Assembly (NCBI RefSeq): GCF_008370045.1
Contig: NZ_VOBN01000002.1
Coordinates: forward strand, 124,001 to 188,000
Direction: 5' to 3'
DNA from: Pseudomonas sp. ANT_J12
GTDB lineage: Bacteria; Pseudomonadota; Gammaproteobacteria; Pseudomonadales; Pseudomonadaceae
Length of the DNA: 64,000 nucleotides
Both the position numbers and the translations under genes were made by a program. Below, piece by piece: positions 26,059 through 37,317 of this stretch. The first letter of the stretch is position 1; each line of letters opens with the position of its first letter. The notes beneath the pieces were generated by a model, which was not told the DNA's origin, made no database searches, and was given only the letters and a program-made list of their open reading frames with translations.

Positions 26059-27567
26059 ATGCGTATCCACGTCAGCTTCATCGACCGCGTCGGCATTACC
26101 CAGGAAGTCCTGGCCTTGCTCGGTGGGCGCAATCTCAATCTGGATGCGGTGGAAATGGTCCCGCCCAACGTCTACATCGACGCCCCGACCCTGAGTCCGG
26201 AAGTCCTTGAAGAGCTGCGCGATGCGTTGCTCAGCGTGCGCGGCGTGCAGGCGATGACGGTGGTCGACATCCTGCCCGGCCAACGCCGGCACTTGCAGCT
26301 CGACGCCTTGCTCGCGGCCATGACCGACCCGGTGCTGGCCCTCGACAGCGCCGGCAAGGTGCTGCTGGCCAACCCTGCGTTGATCGCCCTGTACGGTCGC
26401 GAACCGGCAGGAGAAAGCATCGCCGACTTGTTTGCCGATCCAGCCTTGCTCGATACCTTGCTGGAAAACGGCTTCCGCCTGCCGCTGCGGGAAATCACCG
26501 TCAACGGCCAGACCTTGCTGCTGGACGCCACGCCGATCACCGACGCCGGCGCCTTGCTGACCCTGTACCAACCGAACCGTATCGGCGAACGCCTGTCGGC
26601 CCTGCACCACGACCACGCCGAAGGTTTCGATGCGTTGCTCGGCGAATCCCCGGCCATCCGCACGCTCAAGGCTCGCGCTCAACGTGTCGCGGCTCTCGAT
26701 GCGCCGCTGTTGATCCAGGGCGAAACCGGCACCGGCAAAGAACTGGTGGCCCGGGCCTGCCATGCCATCAGTGCGCGGCACAGTGCGCCGTTCCTGGCGT
26801 TGAACTGCGCGGCATTGCCGGAGAACCTCGCCGAAAGCGAACTGTTCGGCTACGCCCCCGGCGCTTTCACAGGCGCGCAACGGGGCGGTAAACCGGGGCT
26901 GATGGAACTGGCGAACCAGGGCACGGTGTTTCTCGATGAGATTGGCGAGATGTCGCCGTACTTGCAGGCGAAGTTGCTGCGATTCTTGAACGACGGCAGC
27001 TTCCGTCGGGTCGGCGGTGATCGCGAGGTGAAGGTCAACGTGCGCATCCTCAGCGCCACCCACCGCGACCTGGAAAAAATGGTCAGCGAAGGCACCTTCC
27101 GCGAAGACCTGTTCTACCGCCTCAATGTCCTCAACGTCGAAGTCCCGCCCCTGCGCGAACGCGGCCAGGACATTCTGCTGCTGGCCCGCTACTTCATGCA
27201 GCAGGCCTGCGCGCAGATCCAGCGCCCGGTCTGTCGCCTGGCGCCGGGCACCTATCCGGCGCTGCTGGGCAACCGCTGGCCGGGCAACGTGCGGCAATTG
27301 CAGAACGTGATCTTCCGCGCCGCGGCGATTTGCGAGAGCAGCCTGGTGGACATCGGCGACCTCGACATCGCCGGCACCTCGGTGGCGCGCCAAAGCGACA
27401 GCGAAGTGGATAGCCTCGAACAGGCCATGGAAGAGTTCGAGAAAACCCTGCTGGAAAAACTCTACGTCAGCTACCCCTCGACCCGGCAACTGGCGAGCAG
27501 ACTGCAAACCTCCCACACCGCGATCGCCCACCGGTTGCGCAAGTACGGCATTCCCAACAAGCCCTGA
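26059..27567 (+). CDS. gcsR: TyrR-like sigma-54 activator GcsR (glycine-cleavage regulator)
   Basis: 502 residues. An N-terminal ACT-like domain (1-75, HVSFIDRVGITQEVLALLGG), a PAS-like domain (about 78-185) and an AAA+ core follow in order. The core has Walker A GETGTGKE, the sigma-54 loop GAFTGA and Walker B VFLDEIGEM. The C-terminus is a TyrR-type helix-turn-helix (TRQLASRLQTSHTAIAHRLRKYG). The intact GAFTGA indicates true sigma-54 activation, unlike E. coli TyrR. It lies directly upstream of the glycine-cleavage operon, as P. aeruginosa GcsR does. PhhR is the main alternative, but the target sites in the gap favour GcsR. Confidence 0.9.
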   Translation: MRIHVSFIDRVGITQEVLALLGGRNLNLDAVEMVPPNVYIDAPTLSPEVLEELRDALLSVRGVQAMTVVDILPGQRRHLQLDALLAAMTDPVLALDSAGKVLLANPALIALYGREPAGESIADLFADPALLDTLLENGFRLPLREITVNGQTLLLDATPITDAGALLTLYQPNRIGERLSALHHDHAEGFDALLGESPAIRTLKARAQRVAALDAPLLIQGETGTGKELVARACHAISARHSAPFLALNCAALPENLAESELFGYAPGAFTGAQRGGKPGLMELANQGTVFLDEIGEMSPYLQAKLLRFLNDGSFRRVGGDREVKVNVRILSATHRDLEKMVSEGTFREDLFYRLNVLNVEVPPLRERGQDILLLARYFMQQACAQIQRPVCRLAPGTYPALLGNRWPGNVRQLQNVIFRAAAICESSLVDIGDLDIAGTSVARQSDSEVDSLEQAMEEFEKTLLEKLYVSYPSTRQLASRLQTSHTAIAHRLRKYGIPNKP

Positions 27568-27572
27568 GACTT

Positions 27573-27678
27573 GATCGTTCCCACGCTCTGCGTGGGAATG
27601 CAGCCCGGGACGCTCTGCGTCCCAAAGCGGACGCGGTGCGTCCATTGAGGCATTCCCACGCGGAGCATGGGAACGATC
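27573..27678. repeat. REPIN (family A)
   Basis: Arms GATCGTTCCCACGCTCTGCG and GCGGAGCATGGGAACGATC start 5 bp after the gcsR stop. Confidence 0.92.
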
Positions 27679-27712
27679 CAAGCTTCTAACCTGTTTAAAA
27701 GCGACCTTCATC

Positions 27713-27730
27713 TGTACTGAAAGCGCTACA
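27713..27730. promoter_or_regulatory. GcsR-like binding site 1
   Basis: TGTACTG-AAAG-CGCTACA is an 18-bp dyad matching the TGTAACG-N4-CGTTCCG-type GcsR site recalled from P. aeruginosa. Confidence 0.65.
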
Positions 27731-27731
27731 G

Positions 27732-27749
27732 CGGAACGATATCGATACA
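27732..27749. promoter_or_regulatory. GcsR-like binding site 2
   Basis: CGGAACG-ATAT-CGATACA reads TGTATCG-ATAT-CGTTCCG on the other strand, one mismatch from the recalled GcsR consensus. It is 19 bp from site 1. Confidence 0.7.
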
Positions 27750-27812
27750 CCCTCCTTAGATCACCGCTGTGCAAGGCTTTGATCCCATTACGCTTTTTTC
27801 TTTGCTTTGAGC

Positions 27813-27830
27813 TGTAGCGATTTCGCTACA
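27813..27830. promoter_or_regulatory. GcsR-like binding site 3
   Basis: TGTAGCG-ATTT-CGCTACA is a perfect 7-4-7 dyad, exactly 100 bp from site 1 and about 65 bp before the -24 element. Confidence 0.75.
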
Positions 27831-27893
27831 GACATTTCAATCACCCGTTCGCCAAAAACTCCCAACCCGTTGATATTTAAAGACTTAATAACC

Positions 27894-27910
27894 TTGGCCG
27901 CGTTCTTGCT
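27894..27910 (+). promoter_or_regulatory. Sigma-54 promoter of the glycine-cleavage operon
   Basis: TTGGCCGCGTTCTTGCT has the invariant GG (27896-27897) and GC (27908-27909) ten bases apart, with TGC at -12. Transcription should begin near 27921, leaving a leader of about 70 nt before gcvH. Confidence 0.85.
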
Positions 27911-27992
27911 TAGTAACCATCTATAAAGAAGGGCTTTAGCCCAAGCATTCAATCGCGTCCACCAGACGAGTCTGGCCCCCTTAGGAGTTTCC

Positions 27993-28376
27993 ATGAGCGA
28001 GTTGCGTTTTACTGAAGATCACGAATGGCTGCGCACTGAAGCTGACGGCAGCGTCACAGTCGGCATCACCGCTTTCGCGCAGAACGCCTTGGGCGACGTG
28101 GTTTTCGTACAACTGCCTGAGCTGCAGTCCTACGACAAAGGCGCTGAAGCCGCCACCGTGGAATCGGTTAAAGCCGCCAGCGGCGTGTACATGCCCCTCG
28201 ACGGTGAAGTGCTGGAAGTGAACCCGGCGCTCGACAGCAGCCCTGAACTGGTCAACGAAGATCCGCTGGGCGAAGGCTGGTTCTTCCGCTTCCAGCCAAC
28301 CGACGCCTCGGCCGTTGCCAAATTGCTCGATCAGGACGCCTACGACCGTCTGATCAAAGCCAACGCCGAAGCCTGA
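27993..28376 (+). CDS. gcvH: Glycine cleavage system H protein
   Basis: 127 residues. The lipoyl-attachment lysine is Lys60 in ATVESVKAASGVYMP. It shuttles the aminomethyl group between the P, T and L proteins. Start ATG with TTAGGAG upstream. First gene of the sigma-54 operon. It corresponds to the gcvH2 copy of P. aeruginosa; another gcv set may exist elsewhere in the genome. Confidence 0.96.
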   Translation: MSELRFTEDHEWLRTEADGSVTVGITAFAQNALGDVVFVQLPELQSYDKGAEAATVESVKAASGVYMPLDGEVLEVNPALDSSPELVNEDPLGEGWFFRFQPTDASAVAKLLDQDAYDRLIKANAEA

Positions 28377-28385
28377 GGAATCGAC

Positions 28386-31238
28386 ATGTCTCAAGTAAAT
28401 CTCAGCACCGCCAACGAATTCATCGCCCGCCACATCGGCCCGCGTGCCGGCGATGAGCAAGCCATGCTCAACAGCCTCGGTTTCGACTCCCTGGAAGCCC
28501 TGAGCGCCAGCGTCATCCCCGAAAGCATCAAAGGCACCAGCGTCCTCGGCCTGGACGATGGCCTGAGCGAAGCCGACGCCCTGGCGTTGATCAAAGGCAT
28601 CGCCGCCAAGAACCAGCTGTTCAAGACCTACATCGGCCAGGGCTACTACGGCACCCACACGCCGTCGCCGATCCTGCGCAACCTGCTGGAAAACCCGGCC
28701 TGGTACACCGCTTACACCCCGTACCAACCGGAGATTTCCCAGGGCCGCCTCGAAGCGCTGCTGAACTTCCAGACCCTGATCAGCGACCTCACCGGCCTGC
28801 CGATCGCCAACGCTTCCCTGCTTGACGAAGCCACCGCCGCTGCCGAAGCCATGACCTTCTGCAAACGCCTGAGCAAGAACAAGGGCAGCCACGCGTTCTT
28901 CGCTTCCGTGCATTGCCACCCGCAAACCCTCGACGTGCTGCGCACCCGTGCCGAGCCGTTGGGCATCGACGTGGTGGTCGGCGACGAACTGGAACTGACC
29001 GACGTAGCGCCGTTCTTCGGCGCGCTACTGCAATACCCGGCCAGCAACGGTGACGTCTTCGACTACCGCGACCTGACCGAACGCTTCCACGCCGCCAACG
29101 CGTTGGTCGCCGTCGCGGCTGACCTGCTGGCCCTGACCGTAATGACGCCACCGGGCGAATTCGGTGCCGACGTGGCCATCGGCAGCGCCCAACGCTTCGG
29201 CGTGCCGCTGGGTTTTGGTGGCCCGCACGCGGCTTACTTCTCGACGAAAGATGCGTTCAAACGTGACATGCCGGGCCGTCTGGTCGGCGTCTCCGTGGAC
29301 CGTTTCGGCAAGCCGGCCCTGCGCCTGGCCATGCAGACCCGCGAGCAACATATTCGTCGCGAGAAGGCTACGTCGAACATCTGCACCGCCCAGGTGCTGT
29401 TGGCCAACATCGCCAGCATGTACGCCGTTTACCACGGCCCCAAAGGCCTGACCCAGATTGCCAACCGCATTCATCACCTGACGGCGATTCTGGCCAAAGG
29501 CTTGAGCGCAATCGGTCTGACGGTTGAGCAAGCAAACTTCTTCGACACGCTGACTCTGAACACTGGCGCTAACACTGCCGCATTGCACGACAAGGCTCGC
29601 GCCCAGCAGATCAACCTGCGCGTCGTCGATGCTCAACGCCTGGGCCTGTCCCTCGACGAAACCACCTCGCAAGCCGACGTGGAAACCCTGTGGGCCCTGC
29701 TGTCCGACGGCAAAACCCTGCCGGACTTCGCCGCCCTCGCCGCCTCCGTTCAAAGCACCATCCCGGCCGCGCTGGTTCGCCAATCGCCGATCCTCAGCCA
29801 CCCGGTGTTCAACCGTTACCACTCGGAAACCGAGCTGATGCGCTACCTGCGCAAACTCGCCGACAAGGACCTGGCCCTGGATCGCACCATGATCCCGCTG
29901 GGTTCGTGCACCATGAAACTCAACGCCGCCAGCGAAATGATCCCGGTGACCTGGGCTGAATTCGGGGCCCTGCACCCGTTCGCCCCAGCCGAACAAAGCG
30001 CCGGTTATCAGCAACTGACCGATGAACTGGAAGCGATGCTCTGCGCCGCCACCGGTTACGACTCGATCTCGCTGCAACCGAACGCCGGTTCCCAAGGTGA
30101 ATACGCTGGCCTGTTGGCGATCCGTGCCTATCACCAGAGCCGTGGCGAAGACCGTCGCGACATCTGCCTGATCCCGTCGTCCGCCCACGGCACCAACCCG
30201 GCCACCGCCAACATGGCCGGCATGCGCGTGGTTGTGACCGCGTGCGATGCCCGTGGCAACGTCGACATCGAAGACCTGCGCGCCAAGGCCATCGAGCACC
30301 GTGAACACCTCGCGGCATTGATGATCACCTACCCGTCGACCCACGGCGTGTTCGAAGAAGGCATCCGCGCAATCTGCGGCATCATTCATGACCACGGCGG
30401 CCAGGTGTACATCGACGGCGCGAACATGAATGCAATGGTCGGCCTCTGCGCGCCGGGCAAGTTCGGCGGCGACGTGTCGCACCTGAACCTGCACAAAACC
30501 TTCTGCATTCCCCACGGCGGTGGCGGCCCGGGTGTTGGTCCGATTGGCGTGAAATCGCACCTGACGCCGTTCCTGCCGGGTCACGGCACCATGGAGCGCA
30601 AGGAAGGCGCGGTCTGCGCGGCACCGTTCGGCAGCGCGAGCATTTTGCCGATCACCTGGATGTACATTCGGATGATGGGTGGCGCGGGTCTCAAGCGCGC
30701 TTCGCAACTGGCGATCCTGAATGCCAACTACATTTCCCGTCGCCTGGAAGAGCATTACCCAGTGCTGTACACCGGCAGCAACGGCCTGGTGGCGCACGAA
30801 TGCATCCTCGACCTGCGTCCGCTGAAAGACAGCAGCGGCATCAGCGTCGATGACGTGGCCAAGCGCCTGATCGACTTCGGTTTCCACGCGCCGACCATGT
30901 CGTTCCCGGTGGCTGGCACGTTGATGATCGAACCGACCGAAAGCGAATCCAAGGAAGAGCTGGACCGCTTCTGCGACGCCATGATCCGCATCCGCGAAGA
31001 AATCCGCGCGGTGGAAAACGGCACGCTGGACAAGGAAGACAACCCGCTGAAAAACGCCCCGCATACGGCGGCGGAGATTGTTGGCGAGTGGACGCATCCG
31101 TACAGCCGTGAGCAAGCGGTGTACCCGGTTGCATCGTTGATCGACGGCAAATACTGGCCACCGGTCGGTCGCGTCGACAACGTGTTTGGCGATCGCAACC
31201 TGGTGTGCGCCTGCCCGTCGATCGAAAGCTACGCTTAA
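28386..31238 (+). CDS. gcvP: Glycine dehydrogenase (decarboxylating), P protein
   Basis: 950 residues, the full-length homodimeric type. The PLP-binding Lys704 lies in [18 protein letters not shown]. The N-terminal half has [20 protein letters not shown] and [29 protein letters not shown] sequence, split here as [16 protein letters not shown] and the run that follows. It decarboxylates glycine and loads the H-protein lipoamide. It begins 9 bp after gcvH. The next gene is not glyA but sdaA, after a repeat-filled gap. Confidence 0.97.
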   Translation: MSQVNLSTANEFIARHIGPRAGDEQAMLNSLGFDSLEALSASVIPESIKGTSVLGLDDGLSEADALALIKGIAAKNQLFKTYIGQGYYGTHTPSPILRNLLENPAWYTAYTPYQPEISQGRLEALLNFQTLISDLTGLPIANASLLDEATAAAEAMTFCKRLSKNKGSHAFFASVHCHPQTLDVLRTRAEPLGIDVVVGDELELTDVAPFFGALLQYPASNGDVFDYRDLTERFHAANALVAVAADLLALTVMTPPGEFGADVAIGSAQRFGVPLGFGGPHAAYFSTKDAFKRDMPGRLVGVSVDRFGKPALRLAMQTREQHIRREKATSNICTAQVLLANIASMYAVYHGPKGLTQIANRIHHLTAILAKGLSAIGLTVEQANFFDTLTLNTGANTAALHDKARAQQINLRVVDAQRLGLSLDETTSQADVETLWALLSDGKTLPDFAALAASVQSTIPAALVRQSPILSHPVFNRYHSETELMRYLRKLADKDLALDRTMIPLGSCTMKLNAASEMIPVTWAEFGALHPFAPAEQSAGYQQLTDELEAMLCAATGYDSISLQPNAGSQGEYAGLLAIRAYHQSRGEDRRDICLIPSSAHGTNPATANMAGMRVVVTACDARGNVDIEDLRAKAIEHREHLAALMITYPSTHGVFEEGIRAICGIIHDHGGQVYIDGANMNAMVGLCAPGKFGGDVSHLNLHKTFCIPHGGGGPGVGPIGVKSHLTPFLPGHGTMERKEGAVCAAPFGSASILPITWMYIRMMGGAGLKRASQLAILNANYISRRLEEHYPVLYTGSNGLVAHECILDLRPLKDSSGISVDDVAKRLIDFGFHAPTMSFPVAGTLMIEPTESESKEELDRFCDAMIRIREEIRAVENGTLDKEDNPLKNAPHTAAEIVGEWTHPYSREQAVYPVASLIDGKYWPPVGRVDNVFGDRNLVCACPSIESYA

Positions 31239-31248
31239 GAAAAGCAGC

Positions 31249-31330
31249 TTCAAGTCGCAAGCTTCAAGCTGCAAGAAAGAGCTGATCAGCTTCTAACTTG
31301 CCGCTTGTAGCTTGCTGCTTGCCGCTACTC
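31249..31330. repeat. Intergenic repeat (family E) between gcvP and sdaA
   Basis: Inverted AGCTTCAAG/CTTGAAGCT-like and GCTTGTAGCTTGCTGCTTG units resemble those at 8518-8602. It occupies the position where P. aeruginosa carries glyA2. Confidence 0.7.
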
Positions 31331-31344
31331 CACTGGAGTTCACC

Positions 31345-32721
<1,377 letters not shown>

Positions 32722-32754
32722 TGCAGGCATCCGCACTATTTTCAGGAGCTGAAT

Positions 32755-33879
32755 ATGTCCACCGAACAATTGCTGAAAACCCCGCTGCACGCTTTGCACA
32801 TCGAACTCGGCGCGCGCATGGTGCCGTTCGCCGGCTACGACATGCCGGTGCAATACCCGCTGGGCGTGATGAAAGAACACCAACACACCCGTGATCAGGC
32901 CGGGCTGTTCGATGTGTCGCACATGGGCCAGATCCGCCTGACCGGCGCCAATGCCGCCAAGGCCCTGGAAACCCTGGTGCCGGTGGACATCATCGACTTG
33001 CCGGTGGGCATGCAGCGTTACGCGATGTTCACCAACGAGACGGGCGGTATTCTTGACGACCTGATGGTTGCCAACCTGGGTAACGATGAACTGTTCCTGG
33101 TGGTCAACGCCGCTTGCAAGGATCAGGACCTGGCGCACTTGCGCAAGCATATTGGTGATCAGTGCACCATTGAGCCGTTGTTCGAAGAGCGCGCGTTGCT
33201 GGCCTTGCAAGGTCCGGCCGCCGTGACCGTACTTGCACGCTTGGCCCCTGAAGTGGCGAAGATGACCTTCATGCAGTTCGCCCGCGTGAAACTGCTGGGT
33301 GTGGATTGCTTTGTCAGCCGTTCGGGCTACACCGGCGAAGACGGTTTCGAAATCTCCGTGCCGGCCGCCAATGCCGAAGCCCTGGCTCGCGCCCTGCTCG
33401 CAGAACCAGAAGTCGCCGCCATCGGCCTCGGCGCGCGCGACTCGCTGCGCCTGGAAGCCGGCCTGTGCCTCTACGGCCATGACATGAACACCGAGACCAC
33501 GCCGATCGAAGCCAGCCTGCTGTGGGCCATCTCCAAGCCACGGCGTGCCGATGGTGCGCGGGCTGGCGGCTTCCCGGGCGCTGAAACTGTATTCGCTCAA
33601 CAGCAAGGCGGGGTCAGCCGCAAGCGCGTTGGTCTGCTGCCGCAGGAACGTACGCCAGTGCGCGAAGGCGCAGAGATCGTCAACGAAGCCGGCGAGATCA
33701 TCGGCAGCGTCTGCAGCGGCGGCTTCGGACCGACCCTGGGTGGACCGCTGGCCATGGGTTACGTCGACAGCGCTTACATCGCGCTGGAAACACCGGTTTG
33801 GGCAATTGTTCGTGGGAAAAAGGTGCCTTTGCTTGTAAGCAAAATGCCATTTGTTCCACAACGCTACTACCGCGGTTGA
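32755..33879 (+). CDS. gcvT: Aminomethyltransferase, T protein
   Basis: 374 residues. N-terminal [35 protein letters not shown], and [13 protein letters not shown] with [17 protein letters not shown] are GcvT signatures for folate and aminomethyl binding. It releases ammonia and makes methylene-tetrahydrofolate. CAGGAG precedes the ATG. Last gene of the operon. Confidence 0.97.
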   Translation: MSTEQLLKTPLHALHIELGARMVPFAGYDMPVQYPLGVMKEHQHTRDQAGLFDVSHMGQIRLTGANAAKALETLVPVDIIDLPVGMQRYAMFTNETGGILDDLMVANLGNDELFLVVNAACKDQDLAHLRKHIGDQCTIEPLFEERALLALQGPAAVTVLARLAPEVAKMTFMQFARVKLLGVDCFVSRSGYTGEDGFEISVPAANAEALARALLAEPEVAAIGLGARDSLRLEAGLCLYGHDMNTETTPIEASLLWAISKPRRADGARAGGFPGAETVFAQQQGGVSRKRVGLLPQERTPVREGAEIVNEAGEIIGSVCSGGFGPTLGGPLAMGYVDSAYIALETPVWAIVRGKKVPLLVSKMPFVPQRYYRG

Positions 33880-33900
33880 TTGACTGTTTCTATAAGTAAC

Positions 33901-33940
33901 GCGGTTGCGTTAACAGTGCACTAATCTGTAACGCAACCGC
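33901..33940 (+). terminator. Stem-loop after gcvT
   Basis: GCGGTTGCGTT and AACGCAACCGC form an 11-bp perfect stem around an 18-nt loop. No T-run follows, so it may be processing or stabilising, with the true end at 34064-34088. Confidence 0.5.
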
Positions 33941-34063
33941 CATAAAACAGTGCATGCTTTCGCTTATGAACTTGGCTTATAACGATCGAAAACAATTGAA
34001 CACCTGTTTCGAATAAGCCGCACTAGTGGACCGACTAACAGCCACCAACCTGAGCAAAACCGG

Positions 34064-34088
34064 GCCCCTCACAGGGGCTTGTTTTTTA
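34064..34088 (+). terminator. Rho-independent terminator before cspA
   Basis: GCCCCT-CAC-AGGGGC followed by TTGTTTTTT. It ends either the gcv transcript or a short RNA starting in 33940-34000. Confidence 0.85.
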
Positions 34089-34271
34089 TTGGCTAGTTGG
34101 CGTAGAGTTTGTTCACTGTGTTTGCATGGGTCGCTTGGAATCGTGACCTGGGCAGTAGCCTACAAGTTAGCTACATCCCGTTCGACGTCTTCTTACTCTC
34201 CTGCAACCAGCCCCAGTACTCTTTCATGAGAAAGAGACTGTCATTAATTTTTGCGTCAAAGGAAATAAGAA

Positions 34272-34484
34272 ATGTCCCAACGTCAGAGCGGTACCGTCAA
34301 GTGGTTTAACGACGAGAAAGGTTTTGGTTTTATCACTCCTGAAAGCGGTCCGGATCTGTTCGTGCATTTCCGCGCCATCCAGGGCAACGGCTTCAAGAGC
34401 CTCAAAGAAGGCCAGAAAGTGACTTTCGTCGCTGTGCAAGGCCAGAAAGGCATGCAGGCTGACGAAGTACAAGCAGAAGCCTAA
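34272..34484 (+). CDS. Cold-shock protein, CspA family
   Basis: 70 residues, a single cold-shock domain. RNA-binding motifs KGFGFITPE (RNP1) and LFVHFRAI (RNP2) are intact; the start is [21 protein letters not shown] precedes the ATG. It is preceded by about 180 bp of leader with no gene and a short GTAGC/GCTAC stem, consistent with a structured cold-shock mRNA leader. It resembles CapB-type pseudomonad proteins. Confidence 0.94.
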   Translation: MSQRQSGTVKWFNDEKGFGFITPESGPDLFVHFRAIQGNGFKSLKEGQKVTFVAVQGQKGMQADEVQAEA

Positions 34485-34496
34485 CCTTCTGTAACG

Positions 34497-34531
34497 AAAA
34501 AGCCCCTGATGCTGACATCAGGGGCTTTTTT
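34497..34531 (+). terminator. Rho-independent terminator of the cold-shock gene
   Basis: GCCCCTGATG-CTGA-CATCAGGGGC, a perfect 10-bp stem, is followed by six T. Confidence 0.95.
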
Positions 34532-34580
34532 GTGCGCGTAAATCCGTAAAATGGCTTTCTTTTTTCACCCAGAGGCTGCC

Positions 34581-35069
34581 ATGTCGAAACACCTGCTCAA
34601 ACCCCAGGGCGACTTCCTCGCCGCCACGTTGGGTCGTCGCCTGGCAGCGATGTTCTATGACTTCCTGTTGTGCACCGCCCTGTTGATCGTCACCAGCGGC
34701 CTCTACAAGATGATCCAGATGGCGATCATCGGCGAAGACAAAATGCGCACCCTGACCGAAGCCGGCGCCCTGGACGGTGATCCCTTACTGTCGACGGTGC
34801 TGTTGTTCGTGCTGTTCGGCTTCTTTGCCAAGTTCTGGACCTGGTCCGGCCAGACCCTGGGCATGCAGGTGTGGTGCATCCGTGTGCAGAACGCCGATGG
34901 TTCATCCATCAGCTTGTGGCAGGCGTTGTTGCGGTTTGTGGTGTCGATTGCATCGTGGCTGTGTGTGGGCCTGGGGTTTCTCTGGCCGCTGTTTGATAAG
35001 CAGAAGCGCAGTTGGCATGACATGTATTCCGATACGCAGCTTGTACGCATTCCAAAGAAACAGAAGTAG
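34581..35069 (+). CDS. RDD-family membrane protein
   Basis: 162 residues from ATG 34581 (AGAGG upstream). The RDD motif is GRRLAAMFYDFLL near residue 17-29, with three or four membrane helices and the QTLGMQVWCIRVQNADG segment typical of the family. Function is uncertain; some RDD proteins transport ions or betaine-type solutes. It is a single gene between two terminator-like structures. Confidence 0.88.
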   Translation: MSKHLLKPQGDFLAATLGRRLAAMFYDFLLCTALLIVTSGLYKMIQMAIIGEDKMRTLTEAGALDGDPLLSTVLLFVLFGFFAKFWTWSGQTLGMQVWCIRVQNADGSSISLWQALLRFVVSIASWLCVGLGFLWPLFDKQKRSWHDMYSDTQLVRIPKKQK

Positions 35070-35080
35070 CGCCCACAAAA

Positions 35081-35131
35081 AAGATCGCAGCCTTCGGCAA
35101 CCCCTGTAGGAGCCGAAGGCTGCGATCTTTT
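35081..35131. repeat. Inverted repeat (family D, AAGATCGCAGCCTTCGGC)
   Basis: AAGATCGCAGCCTTCGGC and GCCGAAGGCTGCGATCTTTT form a long stem between two convergent genes (RDD, nadA). It could end transcription from both sides. A second copy lies at 46031-46107. Confidence 0.85.
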
Positions 35132-35154
35132 GATCTTGCCCTTAGATATGACGC

Positions 35155-36213
35155 TTAAGCGTTCCCAGCCAACTTCATCCGCGCCGCCTGGGTAAAGTCC
35201 AGCATCCGCTTCAACGGCCGAATCGCCTGCGGAATCAACGCCGGATCGACAAAGATCTCGTTCGTCCCTTCCTTCAAGCTCTTGAGCGTGCGCTCAAGGG
35301 TGTTCATCGCCATCCACGGGCAATGCGCGCAACTGCGGCACGCGGCACCGTTACCGGCCGTTGGGGCCTCGATGAAGACCTTGTCCGGGCACAGCTGCTG
35401 CATCTTGTAGAAAATGCCGCGGTCGGTGGCGACGATGAAGGTCTTGTTCGGCAGGCTCTGCGCCGCAGCGATCAGCTGACTGGTAGAACCGACCGCATCC
35501 GCCAGTTCGATTACCGCTGTCGGCGACTCTGGATGCACCAGAATGGCCGCGTCCGGGTACAGCGCTTTCATGTCTTCGAGCTGCTTGGACTTGAACTCCT
35601 CGTGAACGATGCAGGCACCGTCCCACAGCAACATGTCCGCGCCGGTCTTACGCTGGATATAAGTGCCCAGGTGCTTGTCCGGACCCCAGATGATGGTCTC
35701 GCCGTTATCCATCAGGCTTTCGACGATCTCCAGCGCGCAGCTTGAAGTCACCACCCAGTCCGCCCGGGCTTTGACCGCCGCCGAAGTGTTGGCATACACC
35801 ACCACCGTGCGTTCCGGGTGCTGATCGCAGAACGCCGAGAACTCGTCCACCGGGCATCCAAGGTCCAGCGAGCAGGTCGCGTCCAGGGTCGGCATCAGCA
35901 CGCGTTTTTCAGGGTTGAGGATCTTCGCGGTCTCGCCCATGAACTTCACCCCGGCGACCACCACGGTCTTGGCCGGGTGGGCATTGCCGAAGCGTGCCAT
36001 TTCCAGGGAGTCGGAGACGCAGCCACCGGTTTCTTCGGCCAAGGCCTGAATCACCGGATCGCAATAGAAGTGAGCCACCAGCACCGCGTCCTGAGCCTTG
36101 AGCTCGGCAGCGATGGCAGAACGGTAATAGGCCTCTTCCTCGGCGGTCAGCGGCTTGGGCTGCTTGGCGTCGAGGTGAGCTTGAACCAGTAGGCGTTCGG
36201 AAATTTGCGTCAT
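35155..36213 (-). CDS. nadA: Quinolinate synthase
   Basis: 352 residues from ATG 36213, [20 protein letters not shown]. It condenses iminoaspartate and dihydroxyacetone phosphate to quinolinate for NAD synthesis. NadA motifs include [67 protein letters not shown] and a C-terminal cysteine region [13 protein letters not shown] for the [4Fe-4S] cluster. It is a single gene; a longer open frame upstream adds no conserved sequence. Confidence 0.96.
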   Translation of the reverse strand: MTQISERLLVQAHLDAKQPKPLTAEEEAYYRSAIAAELKAQDAVLVAHFYCDPVIQALAEETGGCVSDSLEMARFGNAHPAKTVVVAGVKFMGETAKILNPEKRVLMPTLDATCSLDLGCPVDEFSAFCDQHPERTVVVYANTSAAVKARADWVVTSSCALEIVESLMDNGETIIWGPDKHLGTYIQRKTGADMLLWDGACIVHEEFKSKQLEDMKALYPDAAILVHPESPTAVIELADAVGSTSQLIAAAQSLPNKTFIVATDRGIFYKMQQLCPDKVFIEAPTAGNGAACRSCAHCPWMAMNTLERTLKSLKEGTNEIFVDPALIPQAIRPLKRMLDFTQAARMKLAGNA

Positions 36214-36376
36214 GATCGCAAGACCTGCGGGCGCTTTCGCGCGAAAGTCGAGTATACACCCGGCTCCGGACCCCTTACGGGTACCGCCGGGAGAGTGAGT
36301 ATTCATCAGGCACAGCGTTGGAGCCGGGCAAGGCTACAGAATATCCCGTGGATGCAAAAGATGATTCTGACCTGCG

Positions 36377-36397
36377 TCACGCGGTGTAGCACCGCGT
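36377..36397. other. Short hairpin in the nadA-tRNA gap
   Basis: CACGCGGTG-TAG-CACCGCGTG is a perfect 9-bp stem. The rest of 36214-36420 shows no gene or recognised site. Confidence 0.5.
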
Positions 36398-36420
36398 GGA
36401 GTCGAACTCAAATCGCAGGC

Positions 36421-36462
36421 AAAAAAAAATCCGGAAATCCTCACTTGCGTGGGCCTTCCAGA
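36421..36462 (-). terminator. Terminator of tRNA-Lys
   Basis: On the minus strand TCTGGAA pairs with TTCCGGA and is followed by a run of nine T. Confidence 0.7.
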
Positions 36463-36484
36463 CTTTTAAAACTGCTACAAAAAA

Positions 36485-36560
36485 TGGTGGGTCGTGTGGG
36501 ATTCGAACCTACGACCAATTGGTTAAAAGCCAACTGCTCTACCAACTGAGCTAACGACCC
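36485..36560 (-). tRNA. tRNA-Lys (anticodon TTT)
   Basis: 76 nt including an encoded CCA. The acceptor stem is GGGTCGT/ACGACCC, the D-arm includes AGCTCAGTTGGTAGAGC, the anticodon loop is CTTTTAA, and the T-arm is TAGGTTCGAATCCCA. Reads AAA/AAG lysine codons. Confidence 0.97.
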
Positions 36561-36577
36561 GCTGTGTGGTGGCGCGT

Positions 36578-36605
36578 ATAATACTGATTTTTAAGGACTA
36601 TTCAA
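36578..36605 (-). promoter_or_regulatory. Promoter of tRNA-Lys
   Basis: On the minus strand TTGAAT, a 16-bp spacer and TATTAT, followed by a GC-rich discriminator GCGCGCC typical of stable RNA promoters. Confidence 0.7.
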
Positions 36606-36623
36606 CACCTAATTTGAAATAAA

Positions 36624-37316
36624 TCAAAAATAAGGTGTTGGGTCGCTGATTCCGGCTGCTGCGAAGCCTTCTGCACGCAGGCGGCAGCTGTCGCATTTGC
36701 CGCAGGCATAGCCTTTATCGTCGGCCTGATAGCAGGAAACCGTCAGCCCGTAATCGACGCCCAGCTTCACGCCGGCCTGGACGATCTGCGCCTTACTCAG
36801 GTTTTGCAGCGGGGCCTGGATACGGAAACCGTTGCCTTCCACACCGGCCTTGGTCGCCAGATTGGCCATGCGCTCGAAGGACTCGATGAACTCGGGACGG
36901 CAGTCCGGGTAACCCGAATAGTCCACGGCGTTCACACCAATAAAGATGTCGCGCGCCCCGAGCACTTCAGCCCAGCCCAACGCCAGCGACAGAAAAACCG
37001 TGTTGCGCGCAGGCACGTACGTTACTGGGATACCTTCACCTGGCGTTTCTGGAATATCGATGCTGCTGTCGGTCAGTGCCGAGCCGCCCATACCGTTCAG
37101 GTTCAGACCGATCACCTTGTGCTCGATCACACCCAGGTCGCGAGCAACACGGGCAGCGGCGTGCAACTCAGCGTGGGAGCGTTGGCCGTAGTCGAAGCTC
37201 ATGGTGTAGCAGGCGTAGCCTTCAGCCCGGGCCATGGCCACGACTGTTGCCGAGTCCAGGCCGCCGGACAGCAGGATCACCGCACGTTTCTCGGTAGTGT
37301 TCAGTTGTTCAGTCAT
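36624..37316 (-). CDS. queC: 7-cyano-7-deazaguanine synthase
   Basis: 230 residues from ATG 37316. The PP-loop SGGLDS is at 17-22 and the zinc cysteines are in the C-terminal CYQ...CGKCDSC cluster. It makes preQ0 from carboxydeazaguanine for queuosine in tRNA. Its start is one base from the queE stop, so the two are cotranscribed. An N-terminal extension of the open frame to 37427 overlaps queE and is rejected. Confidence 0.96.
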   Translation of the reverse strand: MTEQLNTTEKRAVILLSGGLDSATVVAMARAEGYACYTMSFDYGQRSHAELHAAARVARDLGVIEHKVIGLNLNGMGGSALTDSSIDIPETPGEGIPVTYVPARNTVFLSLALGWAEVLGARDIFIGVNAVDYSGYPDCRPEFIESFERMANLATKAGVEGNGFRIQAPLQNLSKAQIVQAGVKLGVDYGLTVSCYQADDKGYACGKCDSCRLRAEGFAAAGISDPTPYF

Positions 37317-37317
37317 A

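Noticed and set aside
1345..27678. Repeated palindromes as a CRISPR array
   Set aside because: Copies are dispersed singly between genes, with no regular spacers and no cas genes.
27911..27992. Glycine riboswitch in the gcvH leader
   Set aside because: The roughly 70-nt leader is too short for the aptamer and lacks its conserved core; sigma-54/GcsR control accounts for the region.
34026..34309. Short frames before the cold-shock gene
   Set aside because: They run through a strong terminator and the cold-shock ribosome site; better read as leader RNA.
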